Positions 17,714 to 27,575 are shown, numbered from the stretch's first letter. The stretch is 64,000 bases of DNA from Paracoccus albus (GCF_027913035.1 NZ_CP115775.1:1860001-1924000); one strand, 5' to 3'. Notes: generated by a model not told the origin, from the sequence alone. Numbers and translations are program-made.

Positions 17714-18322
17714 CTGGGCGGGCTGGAACCCTATGTCGCGCTTGTCGGGCTGATCTCGGTCGCATTGCTGTCGCCCGGTCCTGCGATCGTGGCCGCGATT
17801 CAAACCTCCTTCTCGCGCGGGCGCGAAGTTGCCCTGCCCTTCGGGCTTGGCCTCGCGCTTGGCGCATCACTGTGGTGCCTGTTCGCACTTGGCGGTCTGT
17901 CGCTTCTTTTCAGAACATATCCGGCGCTTTACCACGCAGTTAAGATATTAGGCGGTGTCTATATCCTGTGGTTTGCCTGGGGCATGTGGCGCGGCGCGGC
18001 AGCCCCCCTGCCCGAAGCGGCAGAGAAAAAATTCGGCCGCGGCTTCATCGGCGGCGTCCTGCTGAACCTGTCCAACCCGAAGCCCGCATTGTTCTATGCC
18101 GCGCTGATCCTGCGGCTGTTTCCAGGACCATTAAGCCTGATCGACAATGCCTCTATCTACGTCGTTGCCCTTTCGACAGAGCTTTTCTGGTATGCAACTG
18201 TCACAATTGCCATGTCGACAGCACCCATGCGCCGGCGCTATTTCGGGGCGAAGTTCTGGATCGACCGAACCGCAGCACTTGCCCTGTTTGCACTGGGATT
18301 GCTGCTGATCTTTAAAAGCTGA
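17714..18322 (+). CDS. LysE/RhtB-family amino-acid exporter (non-standard start)
   Basis: The frame encodes a LysE-type exporter of about 202 residues with six hydrophobic segments: [20 protein letters not shown] is helix 1 with the family SPGP motif, and [11 protein letters not shown] and [14 protein letters not shown] are also typical. No ATG, GTG or TTG exists upstream of helix 1 in frame; the first standard start (TTG 17765) would delete helix 1. A CTG at 17714 has AAGGA 8 bases before it and gives the expected length. The true start is therefore probably CTG. The substrate is unknown. Confidence 0.75.
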   Translation: MGGLEPYVALVGLISVALLSPGPAIVAAIQTSFSRGREVALPFGLGLALGASLWCLFALGGLSLLFRTYPALYHAVKILGGVYILWFAWGMWRGAAAPLPEAAEKKFGRGFIGGVLLNLSNPKPALFYAALILRLFPGPLSLIDNASIYVVALSTELFWYATVTIAMSTAPMRRRYFGAKFWIDRTAALALFALGLLLIFKS

Positions 18323-18330
18323 GAGAGAAA

Positions 18331-18834
18331 ATGACCGACTCGCTTCTGCCACATGAAAAAGGCTTCCACGTCAGCTGGGACCAACTTCACCGCGACGCCC
18401 GCGCACTTGCCTGGCGCCTTGACGGCACACCCTGGCGTGCCATTGTCGCCGTCACACGCGGCGGCATGGTCCCCGCGATGATCGTCGCGCGCGAATTGGA
18501 CATCCGCACGATCGACACGATTTCGATCAAATCCTATCGCGGCGTCGGCGCAGAGGCAGGGCAAAATGAGTTGCAGGTGCTGAAGCAGCCCGACCCTGAA
18601 CTGATGGGCGATGGCAATGGGATCCTTGTGGTCGACGATCTGGTCGATTCGGGACGAACGCTGGAACTGATCCGCGAAATGTATCCCAACGCGCATTTCG
18701 CGACGGTCTATGCGAAGCCGAAGGGTAAACCGATGGTTCAGTCCTATATCACCGAGGTCAGTCAGGACACCTGGATTTTCTTCCCCTGGGATATGGCACT
18801 GCAATATGTTCGCCCTTATCGCGGCGACGACTAA
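18331..18834 (+). CDS. gpt: Xanthine phosphoribosyltransferase
   Basis: Gpt salvages xanthine and guanine by joining them to PRPP. The product is 167 residues. The PRPP-binding motif is [17 protein letters not shown] near residue 90. [20 protein letters not shown] precedes it and [20 protein letters not shown] carries the base-contacting C-terminal part seen in Gpt. It follows the LysE gene by 8 bases, probably as one transcript from fabI onward, and is followed by a terminator. Confidence 0.92.
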   Translation: MTDSLLPHEKGFHVSWDQLHRDARALAWRLDGTPWRAIVAVTRGGMVPAMIVARELDIRTIDTISIKSYRGVGAEAGQNELQVLKQPDPELMGDGNGILVVDDLVDSGRTLELIREMYPNAHFATVYAKPKGKPMVQSYITEVSQDTWIFFPWDMALQYVRPYRGDD

Positions 18835-18867
18835 TCATTGAAAAGCAAAAGCTTTCAAAACCATCTG

Positions 18868-18908
18868 CTGCCGGATGCGCGGGTTCCCGCCGCCGGCAGA
18901 ATTTTTTT
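18868..18908 (+). terminator. Rho-independent terminator after gpt
   Basis: CTGCCGG pairs with CCGGCAG around an inner GCGG/CCGC stem, and seven T residues follow. It starts 33 bases after the gpt stop. Confidence 0.8.
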
Positions 18909-18993
18909 GCGGAACCAGAAGGACTGACTGCGGATTGGTCAACCGATGCGGGTGCTGAACCCGGCACCAGCGAAATGACCAAGGAGAAGCTAC

Positions 18994-19944
18994 ATGCGTA
19001 AGATCCTTCTGACAACCGCCCTCGTTCTTCCGCTTTCCGGTTTTGCCTATGCGCAAGATGCCGAAACGACCGAGACGATGCCTGAAAACGCCGCAGAGAC
19101 GGCAGCAGATTCCACCGCAGAAGCGGCGGATGCCACGGCAGATGCCGCTGCCGATGCTGCTGAAGGCGCCGCCGAAACCGCTGACGATGCAGCCGATGCT
19201 GCGGGCGAGGCCGTTGATGACGCGACCGATGCTGCTGGCGATGCTGCGGACGCGACCGCAGATGCGGCCAGCGATGCCGCTGACGCAACCGCAGACGCGG
19301 CTGATGACACCGCAGATGCTGCCGCTGAAACGGCAGATGACGCTGCAGACGCTGCCGCCGAAACGGCAGATGCTGCAGAAGATAACGCTGACGCTGCCGA
19401 AGCAGAGGCCGACGCCGCTGCTGAAGAAGCCGACGCTGCTGCAGATAACGCTGATGCTGCCGCCGACGCTGCAGAGGACACAGCAGAATCGGCCGAGGAA
19501 ACCGAAGCTGCCGCTATGGAAGCCGAGATGGCCAACAGCGACAAGGTTGCCCGTGAGCAGGCCGCGAATGAGCTGCGCATCGACTGGGTGACGGGTGCAA
19601 ACGTTACCTCGCCGACCGATGAAAATATCGGTGAGGTTCGTGACGTTATCGTCGACGCTGAAAACGGCCAGATCATTGCCGCTATCATCGGTGTGGGCGG
19701 TTTCCTGGGTATCGGTGAAAAGCAGATCGCCGTTCCGTGGGATCAGCTGACCATCAACTATGACGCACAGGAAATCACCAGCGAGCTGACCCAGGAAGAA
19801 GCTGAAGCCGCCCCGGAATATGTGTTCCGCGAGCGTGAGGCAGCCCCTGCCCCTGCCCCGGCACCTGCTGCTGACCCGGCCGCCGCCCCGGCGGATCCGG
19901 CAGCCGCTCCCGCCGATCCGGCAGCCGCTCCGGCTTCGAACTGA
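18994..19944 (+). CDS. Secreted Ala/Asp/Glu-rich repeat protein with PRC-barrel domain
   Basis: The product is 316 residues: a signal peptide (MRKILLTTALVLPLSGFAYA), then about 165 residues made almost only of Ala, Asp, Glu and Thr in near-periodic ADAADxTADAA repeats. A PRC-barrel follows (about 190-255: ELRIDWVTGANVTSPTDENI, then EVRDVIVDAENGQIIAAIIG and KQIAVPWDQLTI), and a Pro/Ala tail. PRC-barrels bind partners or regulate assembly. The strongly acidic repeat should be helical or disordered, like LEA proteins. It is probably periplasmic. It is a single gene with its own terminator. Confidence 0.85.
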   Translation: MRKILLTTALVLPLSGFAYAQDAETTETMPENAAETAADSTAEAADATADAAADAAEGAAETADDAADAAGEAVDDATDAAGDAADATADAASDAADATADAADDTADAAAETADDAADAAAETADAAEDNADAAEAEADAAAEEADAAADNADAAADAAEDTAESAEETEAAAMEAEMANSDKVAREQAANELRIDWVTGANVTSPTDENIGEVRDVIVDAENGQIIAAIIGVGGFLGIGEKQIAVPWDQLTINYDAQEITSELTQEEAEAAPEYVFREREAAPAPAPAPAADPAAAPADPAAAPADPAAAPASN

Positions 19945-19970
19945 TCGCTTAGCGGTTAGGTTTGAAAAGG

Positions 19971-19997
19971 AAAGGGCGACCTTCGGGTCGCCCTTTT
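19971..19997 (+). terminator. Rho-independent terminator with UUCG loop
   Basis: An 11-bp perfect stem (AAAGGGCGACC and complement) closes on a TTCG tetraloop, then T residues. It follows the PRC-barrel gene and faces the convergent trpE end. Confidence 0.9.
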
Positions 19998-20023
19998 CCA
20001 TTGCGCTGTTTCCTGTTCAGAAG

Positions 20024-21544
20024 TCAGCCATTGCCGCGCACGAAACGCGACGCTTCCTCTGCCGCGCGTTGCAGGGCACGGGACTTGTTCACCGTTTCCT
20101 GAAACTCAGCTTCTGGATCGCTGTCATAAACGACACCCCCACCCGCCTGAATATAAAGCTGGCCGTTCTTGATGACGCCGGTGCGCAGCGCGATACACAT
20201 ATCCATCTCGCCATTGGCCGAAAAATATCCGACCGCGCCGCCATAGACGCCGCGCTTTTCCGGCTCCAGCTCGTCTATGATTTCCATAGCGCGAACCTTG
20301 GGCGCGCCTGAAACGGTGCCAGCGGGCAGCCCGGCCAGCAAGGCCGACAGTGCATCCTCGCCCTCACGCAACTCCCCCACCACGTTCGAGACGATATGCA
20401 TGACGTGGCTGTAGCGCTCGATGACGAATTTCTCTGTCGGGCGCACGGTGCCGATTTTTGCGACGCGGCCCACATCGTTGCGCCCCAGATCGAGCAGCAT
20501 GAGATGTTCGGCCAGTTCCTTCTGATCCGCCAGCAGGTCCTGTTCAAGGGCGCGATCCTCTGCTTCATTCGCGCTGCGCGGGCGGGTTCCGGCGATAGGG
20601 CGGATCGTCACCTCTCCATCGCGAAGCCGGACGAGGATCTCCGGGCTTGCGCCGACAATCTGGAATGAACCTTCTTTGGGCTCCAGATTAAGGAAGAACA
20701 TGAAAGGAGACGGATTGGTGCGCCGCAAGCTGCGATAAAGCGAGAAAGGCGGTAGGGGAAAATCCAGGGCCCAACGCTGCGCAGGAACAACCTGAAAGAT
20801 ATCCCCCGCGCGGATATAGTCCTTCGCTTTTTCGACTGCCGCCAAATAATCCGCATGAGTGAAATTCGATGCCGGTGCACCGATCTGCTGACTGCCGCCC
20901 ATTTCGCGCGGCTCATGCGGCAGACGGTCAAGGCTGCGCAGCGCTTCCGTCAGCCGTTCGGCCGCCTGCGCATATGCAGCACGGGCTGGAATCGCCGGAT
21001 CGTGCCAAACCGGGGCGCAGAGCGTAACTTCTCCTTTCACGCCATCCAGAACAGCGACGACCGAGGGACGGGTCAGGACCGCGTCGGGAACCCCGATCGG
21101 GTCGGGATTGACGTTTGGCAGGTGCTCTACCAGCCGTATCATGTCATAGCCGAGGTAACCGAACAGCCCTGCGGCAGCGGCGGGTATACCTTCGGGCATC
21201 TCGATCCGGCTTTCGGCGATCAGCGCGCGCAGGCTGTCCAGTGCGGGCTGATCCTCATCCTTGAACTCGTCGGCATATCGCGCCTCGCGATTGATCCGCG
21301 CCCGCCCCGAACGGCATTCCCAGATAAGGTCGGGCTTCATCCCGATAATCGAATATCGCCCCCGGACCTCTCCGCCAGTGACGCTTTCCAGCATAAAGCT
21401 GTTTGGCGCCGCCTCTGCCAGTTTCAGCATCAGCGAAACAGGCGTGTCGAGATCGGCAGCAAGCCGCAGCGTCAGAAGCTGGTTTTGTCCGGCCTTCCAA
21501 CCGGGACCGAAACCTTCAAAATCAGGTGTGATCTGCATCGTCAC
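20024..21544 (-). CDS. trpE: Anthranilate synthase component I
   Basis: TrpE makes anthranilate from chorismate and ammonia, the first step to tryptophan. The product is 506 residues. The N-terminal feedback site is visible as FMLESVTGG. The chorismate-binding part shows IAGTRPRSANEAEDRALEQD, LDLGRNDVGRV, SHVMHIVSNV, LPAGTVSGAPKVRAMEII and YIQAGGGVVYDSDP. A GTG overlaps the stop of the upstream PpiD-like gene (GTGA); an ATG lies two codons later. Its partner trpG is about 4.4 kb away on the other strand. Confidence 0.97.
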   Translation of the reverse strand: MTMQITPDFEGFGPGWKAGQNQLLTLRLAADLDTPVSLMLKLAEAAPNSFMLESVTGGEVRGRYSIIGMKPDLIWECRSGRARINREARYADEFKDEDQPALDSLRALIAESRIEMPEGIPAAAAGLFGYLGYDMIRLVEHLPNVNPDPIGVPDAVLTRPSVVAVLDGVKGEVTLCAPVWHDPAIPARAAYAQAAERLTEALRSLDRLPHEPREMGGSQQIGAPASNFTHADYLAAVEKAKDYIRAGDIFQVVPAQRWALDFPLPPFSLYRSLRRTNPSPFMFFLNLEPKEGSFQIVGASPEILVRLRDGEVTIRPIAGTRPRSANEAEDRALEQDLLADQKELAEHLMLLDLGRNDVGRVAKIGTVRPTEKFVIERYSHVMHIVSNVVGELREGEDALSALLAGLPAGTVSGAPKVRAMEIIDELEPEKRGVYGGAVGYFSANGEMDMCIALRTGVIKNGQLYIQAGGGVVYDSDPEAEFQETVNKSRALQRAAEEASRFVRGNG

Positions 21545-23499
21545 ATCTGCGATTCAACGGCTGCAATTGCCGATTGATTGAGGGTGATACCGCTTTGTTC
21601 CTGAACCGCACGGGCGTAATACTCGAACATATCGGCAGCCAGAGAGGCATCAAGCCGCTGGCTGAGTGTCGACTTGACCTCTGCCGCGATATCGCTGTCA
21701 AGCGCTGCCGCCTCGATCCGGTCAACGCGGACAAGGGCAACACGCTCGCCGTCATCAATGACCTCCGTCTCGCCTTCCTCAAGGTTGAAGGCCTGTTCGA
21801 TCATCGCCGGTGGGGCATCTTCCAGCCAGCCGTCGCGCAGCAACCCGGTCTCTGTTCGCCACTCAACCTGAGCCGAGCTCGCATTGTCGGCGATTTCGGT
21901 GTCCTCTGTCGCCGCTGTCGGCGCCGCCGCATCAGGGCTTTCTGTTGCACCGTCAGCAGGTGTCGCCTGCTCGCTTGGCGCGACCTGAGGCATGGTTTCG
22001 GAAACGGCTTGCAGCTTCAGTTCCTCACCAAGGGCGACCAACTGACGGCGTGCCTCTGCGGTCGACCAGTCTGTCGCAACATCGTCGCGGACCTCGGCGA
22101 AAGGGATCAGCGTCGGCGGCACGACCTCATCCAGACGCAGGGCGAAGATGCCGCCATCATCCAGTTCGAAAAGTTCGGGATAATCGCTTTCGGTAACTGC
22201 CGCCGCCTGCTCACGGAACGCGGTATAGCCGCCGATTTCACCCGGGACCGGTTCGTTCTGGGTGGTCCAGTCGATCTGGCCGAGTTCCAGATCAGTTTCA
22301 TCGGCAACCTGTTCAAGCGATGCGCCACCGGCAAGCAGATCTTCAATCTCCGGCGCGCGGTCGGCGATCAGGCGACGCGCGCGATCAGCTGCGGCTTCAG
22401 CACGCAGATCCGGCAGCGCCTGTTCAAAGGTGACATTGATCGGATCGAGAATAGCATTCACGGAAAACAGCGCCGGACCCAGATCGCTTTGCACAGGTCC
22501 AAGGACACCGTTATCGGCGGCAGCAAAGACAGCCTCACCGGCAGAGCCGAGACCAGCCTGCGTCATCTCACCCAGTTCTGTATCCGCAAGCGTCAGCCCA
22601 CGCTCTTGCGCAAGATCTTCGAAGCTGGCTTCGCCTGAATCGATGCGGGCCTTGGCGGTCTCTGCCGCCTCTGTGCTTTCGAAAACCAGCCTGCCGACCA
22701 ATCGGCGCTCTGGCTGGATATACTCAGCGGATTTTGAATCGTACAGCTCGCGCAGCGCGGTTTCATCCAGTTCGACCGTCTCTGCCAGCATCTCGGGCGT
22801 CAGCCAGACATAGCTGATCTTGCGGACTTCCGGTGCGGTGAATCGGTCAGCATTGGCCTGATGCCAGGATTCCAGCGTGGCATCGTCAGGAACCGCAACG
22901 GGTTCTGGCAGATCCTCTGCCGTCAGCTCCTGCCAGGATATATCGCGCCGTTCCAGCATCCATCCCGCGCCCAGATCGACCTGTGCATCAGGGGCCGACA
23001 CGCCGGAAACGACACCCTGCTGAAGGATCTGCGCGGAAATATCGGAACGCACATCGCTTTCATAACTCTCTTCCGACAGGCCCTGACGGCGCAACGTCTC
23101 GGTATATGCGGCGCGGTTGAAACCGCCCGGTCCCTGGAATGCGCGTTCCTGCGTAATCGTCTCGGCAACGCGCGCGTCACCGACAGAGACGCCGATCTTG
23201 CGTGCTTCCTCCTCCAACGCGGCGCGGGTGAAAAGCTGCGCCTGAACCGCCTGCGTCAGACCTATTGCACGCGCCTGCTCGATGTTCATCTGCTGGCCAG
23301 TCTGCTGCGAGAACTGCATCATCTGCCTTTGCAGCACGCGCCCGTAGGTCTGGGCATCCACTTCTGTCTCACCGACAGAGCCGACTTCCGTCGCCCCTCC
23401 CGAGAAATTGGTCACACCGAAGCCGCCAAGGCCAAGCAGAAGCAATGCCATCAAAATCCAGACAATGGTGGATTTGCCCTTGGTGCGCAGGCTGCTCAT
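21541..23499 (-). CDS. PpiD/SurA-like peptidylprolyl isomerase, membrane anchored
   Basis: The product is 652 residues. One N-terminal membrane anchor (TIVWILMALLLLGLGGFGVT) is followed by a SurA_N-type helical chaperone region (residues 35-200, RVLQRQMMQFSQQTGQQMNI). A parvulin-like region follows around residues 240-370 (ARIDSGEASFEDLAQERG) and then a second degenerate one. PpiD-type proteins hold outgoing envelope proteins near the Sec channel. An acidic low-complexity stretch sits near residue 500. It is upstream of and overlaps trpE, a pairing known in Rhodobacteraceae. Confidence 0.88.
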   Translation of the reverse strand: MSSLRTKGKSTIVWILMALLLLGLGGFGVTNFSGGATEVGSVGETEVDAQTYGRVLQRQMMQFSQQTGQQMNIEQARAIGLTQAVQAQLFTRAALEEEARKIGVSVGDARVAETITQERAFQGPGGFNRAAYTETLRRQGLSEESYESDVRSDISAQILQQGVVSGVSAPDAQVDLGAGWMLERRDISWQELTAEDLPEPVAVPDDATLESWHQANADRFTAPEVRKISYVWLTPEMLAETVELDETALRELYDSKSAEYIQPERRLVGRLVFESTEAAETAKARIDSGEASFEDLAQERGLTLADTELGEMTQAGLGSAGEAVFAAADNGVLGPVQSDLGPALFSVNAILDPINVTFEQALPDLRAEAAADRARRLIADRAPEIEDLLAGGASLEQVADETDLELGQIDWTTQNEPVPGEIGGYTAFREQAAAVTESDYPELFELDDGGIFALRLDEVVPPTLIPFAEVRDDVATDWSTAEARRQLVALGEELKLQAVSETMPQVAPSEQATPADGATESPDAAAPTAATEDTEIADNASSAQVEWRTETGLLRDGWLEDAPPAMIEQAFNLEEGETEVIDDGERVALVRVDRIEAAALDSDIAAEVKSTLSQRLDASLAADMFEYYARAVQEQSGITLNQSAIAAVESQM

Positions 23500-23570
23500 A
23501 ATTGATCTTCCTTCGTCATCTTCGGCAGGTTTGTAGGATGCGCGCCGCGCCGCTTCAAGTGCGTAGGCGT

Positions 23571-24749
23571 TCAGGGTTGCCAGTCAGCCAGCCGCTGCGC
23601 CATCGCGCGGATACCGGCTGAATCGGCATTGGCATATGCGACGCGCAGGTGTTGTTTCCCGCGCCCCTCGGGCATGAACATCGTGCCGGGCAACATCAGG
23701 ATGCCTGCCTCTGGCACCAGTCGCTGCGCCAGTTCATTCGAGGGGATCCGGAAAGGGTGTTCAACCCACGCAAAATAAGCGCCGGCCGAGACAATGTCCC
23801 AGCCACCGGTCTGCGCCATCGCATCCTGCATGGCCGCGCGGCGGGACAGGATTTCCGCACGCTCTCCAGCCAGCCAGTCCGACAGATTGCGCAGGCCCCA
23901 TTCGGCACCGATCTGGCCGATCTGACTGGTCGAGATCGCAACCGTATCAAGGAACTTCTCCAGCTCTGCCATGCGGGCGGCACCCGTCAGAACCGCACCG
24001 ACGCGGTGGCCGGTCAATCGAAACGCTTTGGAAAAGCTGTATAGCTGGATCAGGACATCCTCTGCTCCGTCTCGGCCCAGAAGATCATGCGGCGCACCGT
24101 CACGGCTGTCGAAATCGCGATAGGTTTCATCGACGATCAGGGCAATGCCACGCGCTTTGGCCAGGTCAAAGAACGCGGCCAGCGTTTCCGCCGGGTATTC
24201 GGCCCCCGTCGGGTTGTTCGGGCTGATTAGCACGATGGCGCGCGTCCGGTCCGAGATCAGCGCCGCCGCGTCATCCGCACGCGGCACCATATCCGGCCCG
24301 CAGGTCAGCGGCACAGCGGCGATCCCCTGCATGTCCAGCCACATCTTGTGATTGAAATACCACGGCACCGGCAGGATGATCTCATCCCCCGCCGCAGCGA
24401 TGGTCGAAATCGTTGCGCAGAAGGCCTGATTGCAACCTTGCGTGATGGCGATCCGTTCTGGGCCAACAGACGCGCCGTAGAAGCGTGACCAGCTTTGCGC
24501 CAGAGTATCCCGAAGATCGGTATTGCCCAGCACCGGCCCGTAAAGATGGGCATCCGCGCGGTTCAGCGCAGCATCGGCCATGACACGACGCAATTCCTCT
24601 GGCGGTGGGTCGACGGGCGCGGCCTGACTGACATTGATCAACGGCCGCTCAGCAGGAAAGCTGACGCCCTGCAACCAGCGACGCGCTTCCATCACGGGCG
24701 GCGCGAAGGCAGCGGCGATATTCGGGTTTACCGGGGTTGGATGGGTCAT
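23571..24749 (-). CDS. Class I/II pyridoxal-phosphate aminotransferase
   Basis: The product is 392 residues. Fold-type I landmarks are present: YGPVLGNTDLRDTLA, TQGCNQAFCATI (cofactor phosphate loop), SPNNPTGAEYP with the conserved Asn-Pro, VDETYRDFDS with the Asp that pairs the pyridine nitrogen, and YSFSKAFRLTGHRVGA with the Schiff-base Lys. The donor and acceptor cannot be told. The start overlaps the stop of the low-complexity gene by 4 bases, so the two are translated together. Confidence 0.88.
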   Translation of the reverse strand: MTHPTPVNPNIAAAFAPPVMEARRWLQGVSFPAERPLINVSQAAPVDPPPEELRRVMADAALNRADAHLYGPVLGNTDLRDTLAQSWSRFYGASVGPERIAITQGCNQAFCATISTIAAAGDEIILPVPWYFNHKMWLDMQGIAAVPLTCGPDMVPRADDAAALISDRTRAIVLISPNNPTGAEYPAETLAAFFDLAKARGIALIVDETYRDFDSRDGAPHDLLGRDGAEDVLIQLYSFSKAFRLTGHRVGAVLTGAARMAELEKFLDTVAISTSQIGQIGAEWGLRNLSDWLAGERAEILSRRAAMQDAMAQTGGWDIVSAGAYFAWVEHPFRIPSNELAQRLVPEAGILMLPGTMFMPEGRGKQHLRVAYANADSAGIRAMAQRLADWQP

Positions 24750-25870
24750 AGCGGGCTCATCATTGGCAAGACGGGGATGTCCAAGTCAGGCGAGGGGCGG
24801 TTGGCGGCAGGCTGATCGGATGCGGGCTCTGGATCGGCTTCATCAGACGGCGCATCTGCCGCACCTTCGTTTGCGCCCGATGCCGGTTCGCTCACCTCGT
24901 CATCCTGTTCATCACCGGCAGCCGGTGGCGGCGGCGGGACTGATTCCCGCGTCGGGTCGGGCGTTTCCAGCGAAGGGGGTTGCGCACGGTCGTTTTGGAC
25001 GTCACCTGCCTCTGTATTGCTGACAGGTGGCATCCCGTCCTGGTCCGGCAGAGGACCGGTGGTTTCCTCTGCCCCAGTCTGGGTCTCCGGCCGATCTGCG
25101 GCGGTTTCGGCACCTGTCGCCGGATCGGGCGAATTTTCATCTGCAGGCGCATTCGGCCGCGCGACTGCACCCGTTTCGGGCAAGGCGTCTTGCCCCGGCA
25201 GCGCTGTCTGCTCTTCCTCTTCCGGCGCGGTGGGCGCGGCGCGCGATGCGGCGGTCAGGCTGGCATCCTGATCCGGCGGGTCGATGCGGGCGGGTCTGCG
25301 GACAGTTTGCGGCTGCGACACTTCCGCAGCGGGGGCGTTTATCTCCGTTTGCGATTCGTCTGCTGCGCGCGGGGTTTCGGTCTCGTCCAGGGTATCGGGT
25401 CGACCGGCCGGGCCGGTCGTCGGCTGCGGGCGTGTTTCCGCCGCGGGTTCGGCGACCTCTGACACAGAGCCGCCGGGCGCGGGCGCATTGGCGGATGCCG
25501 GGACGGTTGGCGGCAAATCCTCTGCGGCCCGGGCGAATTCGGAACCAGTGGGCGGTGCCATCTCCGTGGCCGGAGCGGCATCAGTGGTGTTCTGGGTCAG
25601 TCCGGCGCTGTCCTGCGCCGGTGCACCTGCATTGGTGTCAACCTGCCCGGCGGCCTCTGGCGGCTTCACGGTTTCAGGCGTCGGACCGGTGGGCGACGTC
25701 TCGGCAGAAGGCGACGGCGTCACCACTTCAGCAGGCATCAACGCTGCTTCGTCAGCATCAGATACAGGCGCTTCGCCCAACGGAAATGCCAGCGAAAGCC
25801 CTGCCAAAGCCGCTGCACCGATCAGCGTGCCATGCAGAAATCCGCGCCCGATTCCGTCCGTTCTTGCCAT
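24746..25870 (-). CDS. Low-complexity secreted/anchored protein; possible YibQ-like protein lacking its deacetylase domain
   Basis: The product is about 374 residues (an ATG 7 codons upstream is also possible). One hydrophobic segment (GRGFLHGTLIGAAALAGLSL) near the N-terminus is followed by some 330 residues rich in Pro, Ala, Glu, Asp and Thr with no fold visible. In related bacteria a similar anchor and Pro/Ala/Glu linker precede a divergent polysaccharide deacetylase (YibQ) domain; here the frame ends at VLPMMSPL and the aminotransferase begins at once. Loss of the domain is my inference. It could instead be an independent disordered envelope protein. Confidence 0.6.
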   Translation of the reverse strand: MARTDGIGRGFLHGTLIGAAALAGLSLAFPLGEAPVSDADEAALMPAEVVTPSPSAETSPTGPTPETVKPPEAAGQVDTNAGAPAQDSAGLTQNTTDAAPATEMAPPTGSEFARAAEDLPPTVPASANAPAPGGSVSEVAEPAAETRPQPTTGPAGRPDTLDETETPRAADESQTEINAPAAEVSQPQTVRRPARIDPPDQDASLTAASRAAPTAPEEEEQTALPGQDALPETGAVARPNAPADENSPDPATGAETAADRPETQTGAEETTGPLPDQDGMPPVSNTEAGDVQNDRAQPPSLETPDPTRESVPPPPPAAGDEQDDEVSEPASGANEGAADAPSDEADPEPASDQPAANRPSPDLDIPVLPMMSPL

Positions 25871-25974
25871 TCGCGCCCCAATTTGTCGCATCGGGCGGCT
25901 TGCCCCGCCCGGTCATTTCGCACATCTATAAGACGTGATCCCGCCGGGTTCACCCCTAATCGCTACGGACTGAC

Positions 25975-26565
25975 ATGATCCTGCTTATCGACAACTATGA
26001 CAGCTTCACCTGGAACCTTGTCCATTATCTTGGCGAGGAAGGCGCAAATGTCGAGGTCAGGCGCAACGACAGTATCACGGTGGATCAGGCGCTTGCGATG
26101 AATCCTCAGGGCATCGTCATCTCGCCCGGCCCCTGCGATCCTGCGCGCGCCGGGATCTGCCTGTCGCTGATAAAGGCGGTGGCGGATCGTGGCGACATTC
26201 CGCTTTTCGGCGTGTGTCTGGGCCATCAGGCGATTGGTGAGGCTTTTGGCGGCCGCATCACGCGTGCGGAACGGATCATGCATGGCAAGATTGATGAGAT
26301 CATCCATGACCAAGCCGGTGTATTTGCTGACCTGCCCACCCCGCTGAAGGCAACGCGCTATCACTCACTAACGATCGCGCCAGAAAGCCTGCCCAACAAC
26401 CTTCGCGTGACGGCGCGCGCACCTGACGGCACCATCATGGGCGTTATCCATGACAGCCTGCCGGTCGAGGGCGTGCAGTTTCACCCCGAATCCATCGCCT
26501 CGGAACATGGACATGCCATGATCCGCAACTTCCTGAAACGCTGCCGATCCCCGGAAACTGCATGA
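25975..26565 (+). CDS. trpG: Anthranilate synthase component II (glutamine amidotransferase)
   Basis: TrpG supplies ammonia from glutamine to TrpE. The product is 196 residues. It shows [33 protein letters not shown], the nucleophile Cys in [16 protein letters not shown], and the His-Glu pair in [16 protein letters not shown]. The same protein may also serve PabB in folate synthesis. Its stop overlaps trpD by 4 bases. It heads the run trpG-trpD-ung-trpC-moaC-moeA. Confidence 0.95.
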   Translation: MILLIDNYDSFTWNLVHYLGEEGANVEVRRNDSITVDQALAMNPQGIVISPGPCDPARAGICLSLIKAVADRGDIPLFGVCLGHQAIGEAFGGRITRAERIMHGKIDEIIHDQAGVFADLPTPLKATRYHSLTIAPESLPNNLRVTARAPDGTIMGVIHDSLPVEGVQFHPESIASEHGHAMIRNFLKRCRSPETA

Positions 26566-27575
26566 CTGTCGATATCCGCCCGCTGATCGGGCTTGCCGCC
26601 GAACGACCGCTGACACAGGACGAAGCCGATGGCGCCTTCGCCGCCCTGTTCGAGGGCGCAGCCACCCCTGCGCAAATGGGTGGTCTGCTTATGGCAATGC
26701 GCGTGCGAGGTGAGACCGTCGACGAAATGGCCGCCGCCACACGCGCCATGCGCGCCAGAATGCACAAGATCAAATCGCCGAAGGGCGCGATTGATATCGT
26801 CGGCACGGGCGGGGACGGACGTAAGACGCTGAACATCTCGACCGCAGCCGCTATCGTCGCGGCGGGTGCGGGGGTGCCGGTCGCAAAGCATGGCAACAAA
26901 GCACTTTCTTCCCGGTCCGGTTCCGCCGACGCGCTGACCGAATTGGGTATCAATATCATGGCCACGCCTGAGCAATCGCAGGCAGCACTGGATCAGGCAG
27001 GCATCTGCTTCATGATGGCCCCGGTGCACCATCCGGCCATGCGCCACGTCGGCGCGGCACGGGCCGAGCTTGGCACGCGTACGATTTTCAACCTGCTTGG
27101 CCCGATGACCAACCCTGCCGGGGTAACCCGACAGTTGACCGGCACATTCGACGCGGCGTGGTGCCGCCCGATGGCTGAAACGCTGCGAGAGCTTGGCTCT
27201 CAGCATGCATGGCTGATCCACGGATCGGATGGCACCGACGAATTGGCAATTTCGGGCGATAGCTTCGTTGTCGAGCTTAAAGACGGTGACATCCGGGAAA
27301 TCACCGTGACACCAGAGGATGCAGGCCTGCCTCGTCACGATTTTGATGAGATCATCGGCGGAGATGCCGCACATAACGCAGCCGCTGCACGGGCCATCCT
27401 GAAGGGTGAGCGGAATGGTTACCGCGATGCCGTCCTGCTGAATGCGGGCGCGGCGCTGTTGGTGGCCGGTGTCGCGGCCGATTTGCGTGAAGGCGCAGTG
27501 ATGGCCGCTGAAAGCATCGATTCAGGCGCCGCGGCCGAAAAGCTCGCCGCACTTGGCAAAGCCGTTCCGCTGTGA
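26562..27575 (+). CDS. trpD: Anthranilate phosphoribosyltransferase
   Basis: TrpD joins anthranilate to PRPP. The product is 337 residues. The PRPP-binding motif [18 protein letters not shown] lies near residue 84, followed by [20 protein letters not shown] and [20 protein letters not shown]. The start overlaps trpG (ATGA) and the stop overlaps ung (GTGA). Confidence 0.96.
   Translation: MTVDIRPLIGLAAERPLTQDEADGAFAALFEGAATPAQMGGLLMAMRVRGETVDEMAAATRAMRARMHKIKSPKGAIDIVGTGGDGRKTLNISTAAAIVAAGAGVPVAKHGNKALSSRSGSADALTELGINIMATPEQSQAALDQAGICFMMAPVHHPAMRHVGAARAELGTRTIFNLLGPMTNPAGVTRQLTGTFDAAWCRPMAETLRELGSQHAWLIHGSDGTDELAISGDSFVVELKDGDIREITVTPEDAGLPRHDFDEIIGGDAAHNAAAARAILKGERNGYRDAVLLNAGAALLVAGVAADLREGAVMAAESIDSGAAAEKLAALGKAVPL

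Noticed and set aside
18835..20001. Long minus-strand frame rich in Gly, Ser, Cys and Arg
   Set aside because: It is the complement of the Ala/Asp/Glu repeats of the PRC-barrel gene; the repeat codons keep the opposite strand free of stops. No ribosome site or family.
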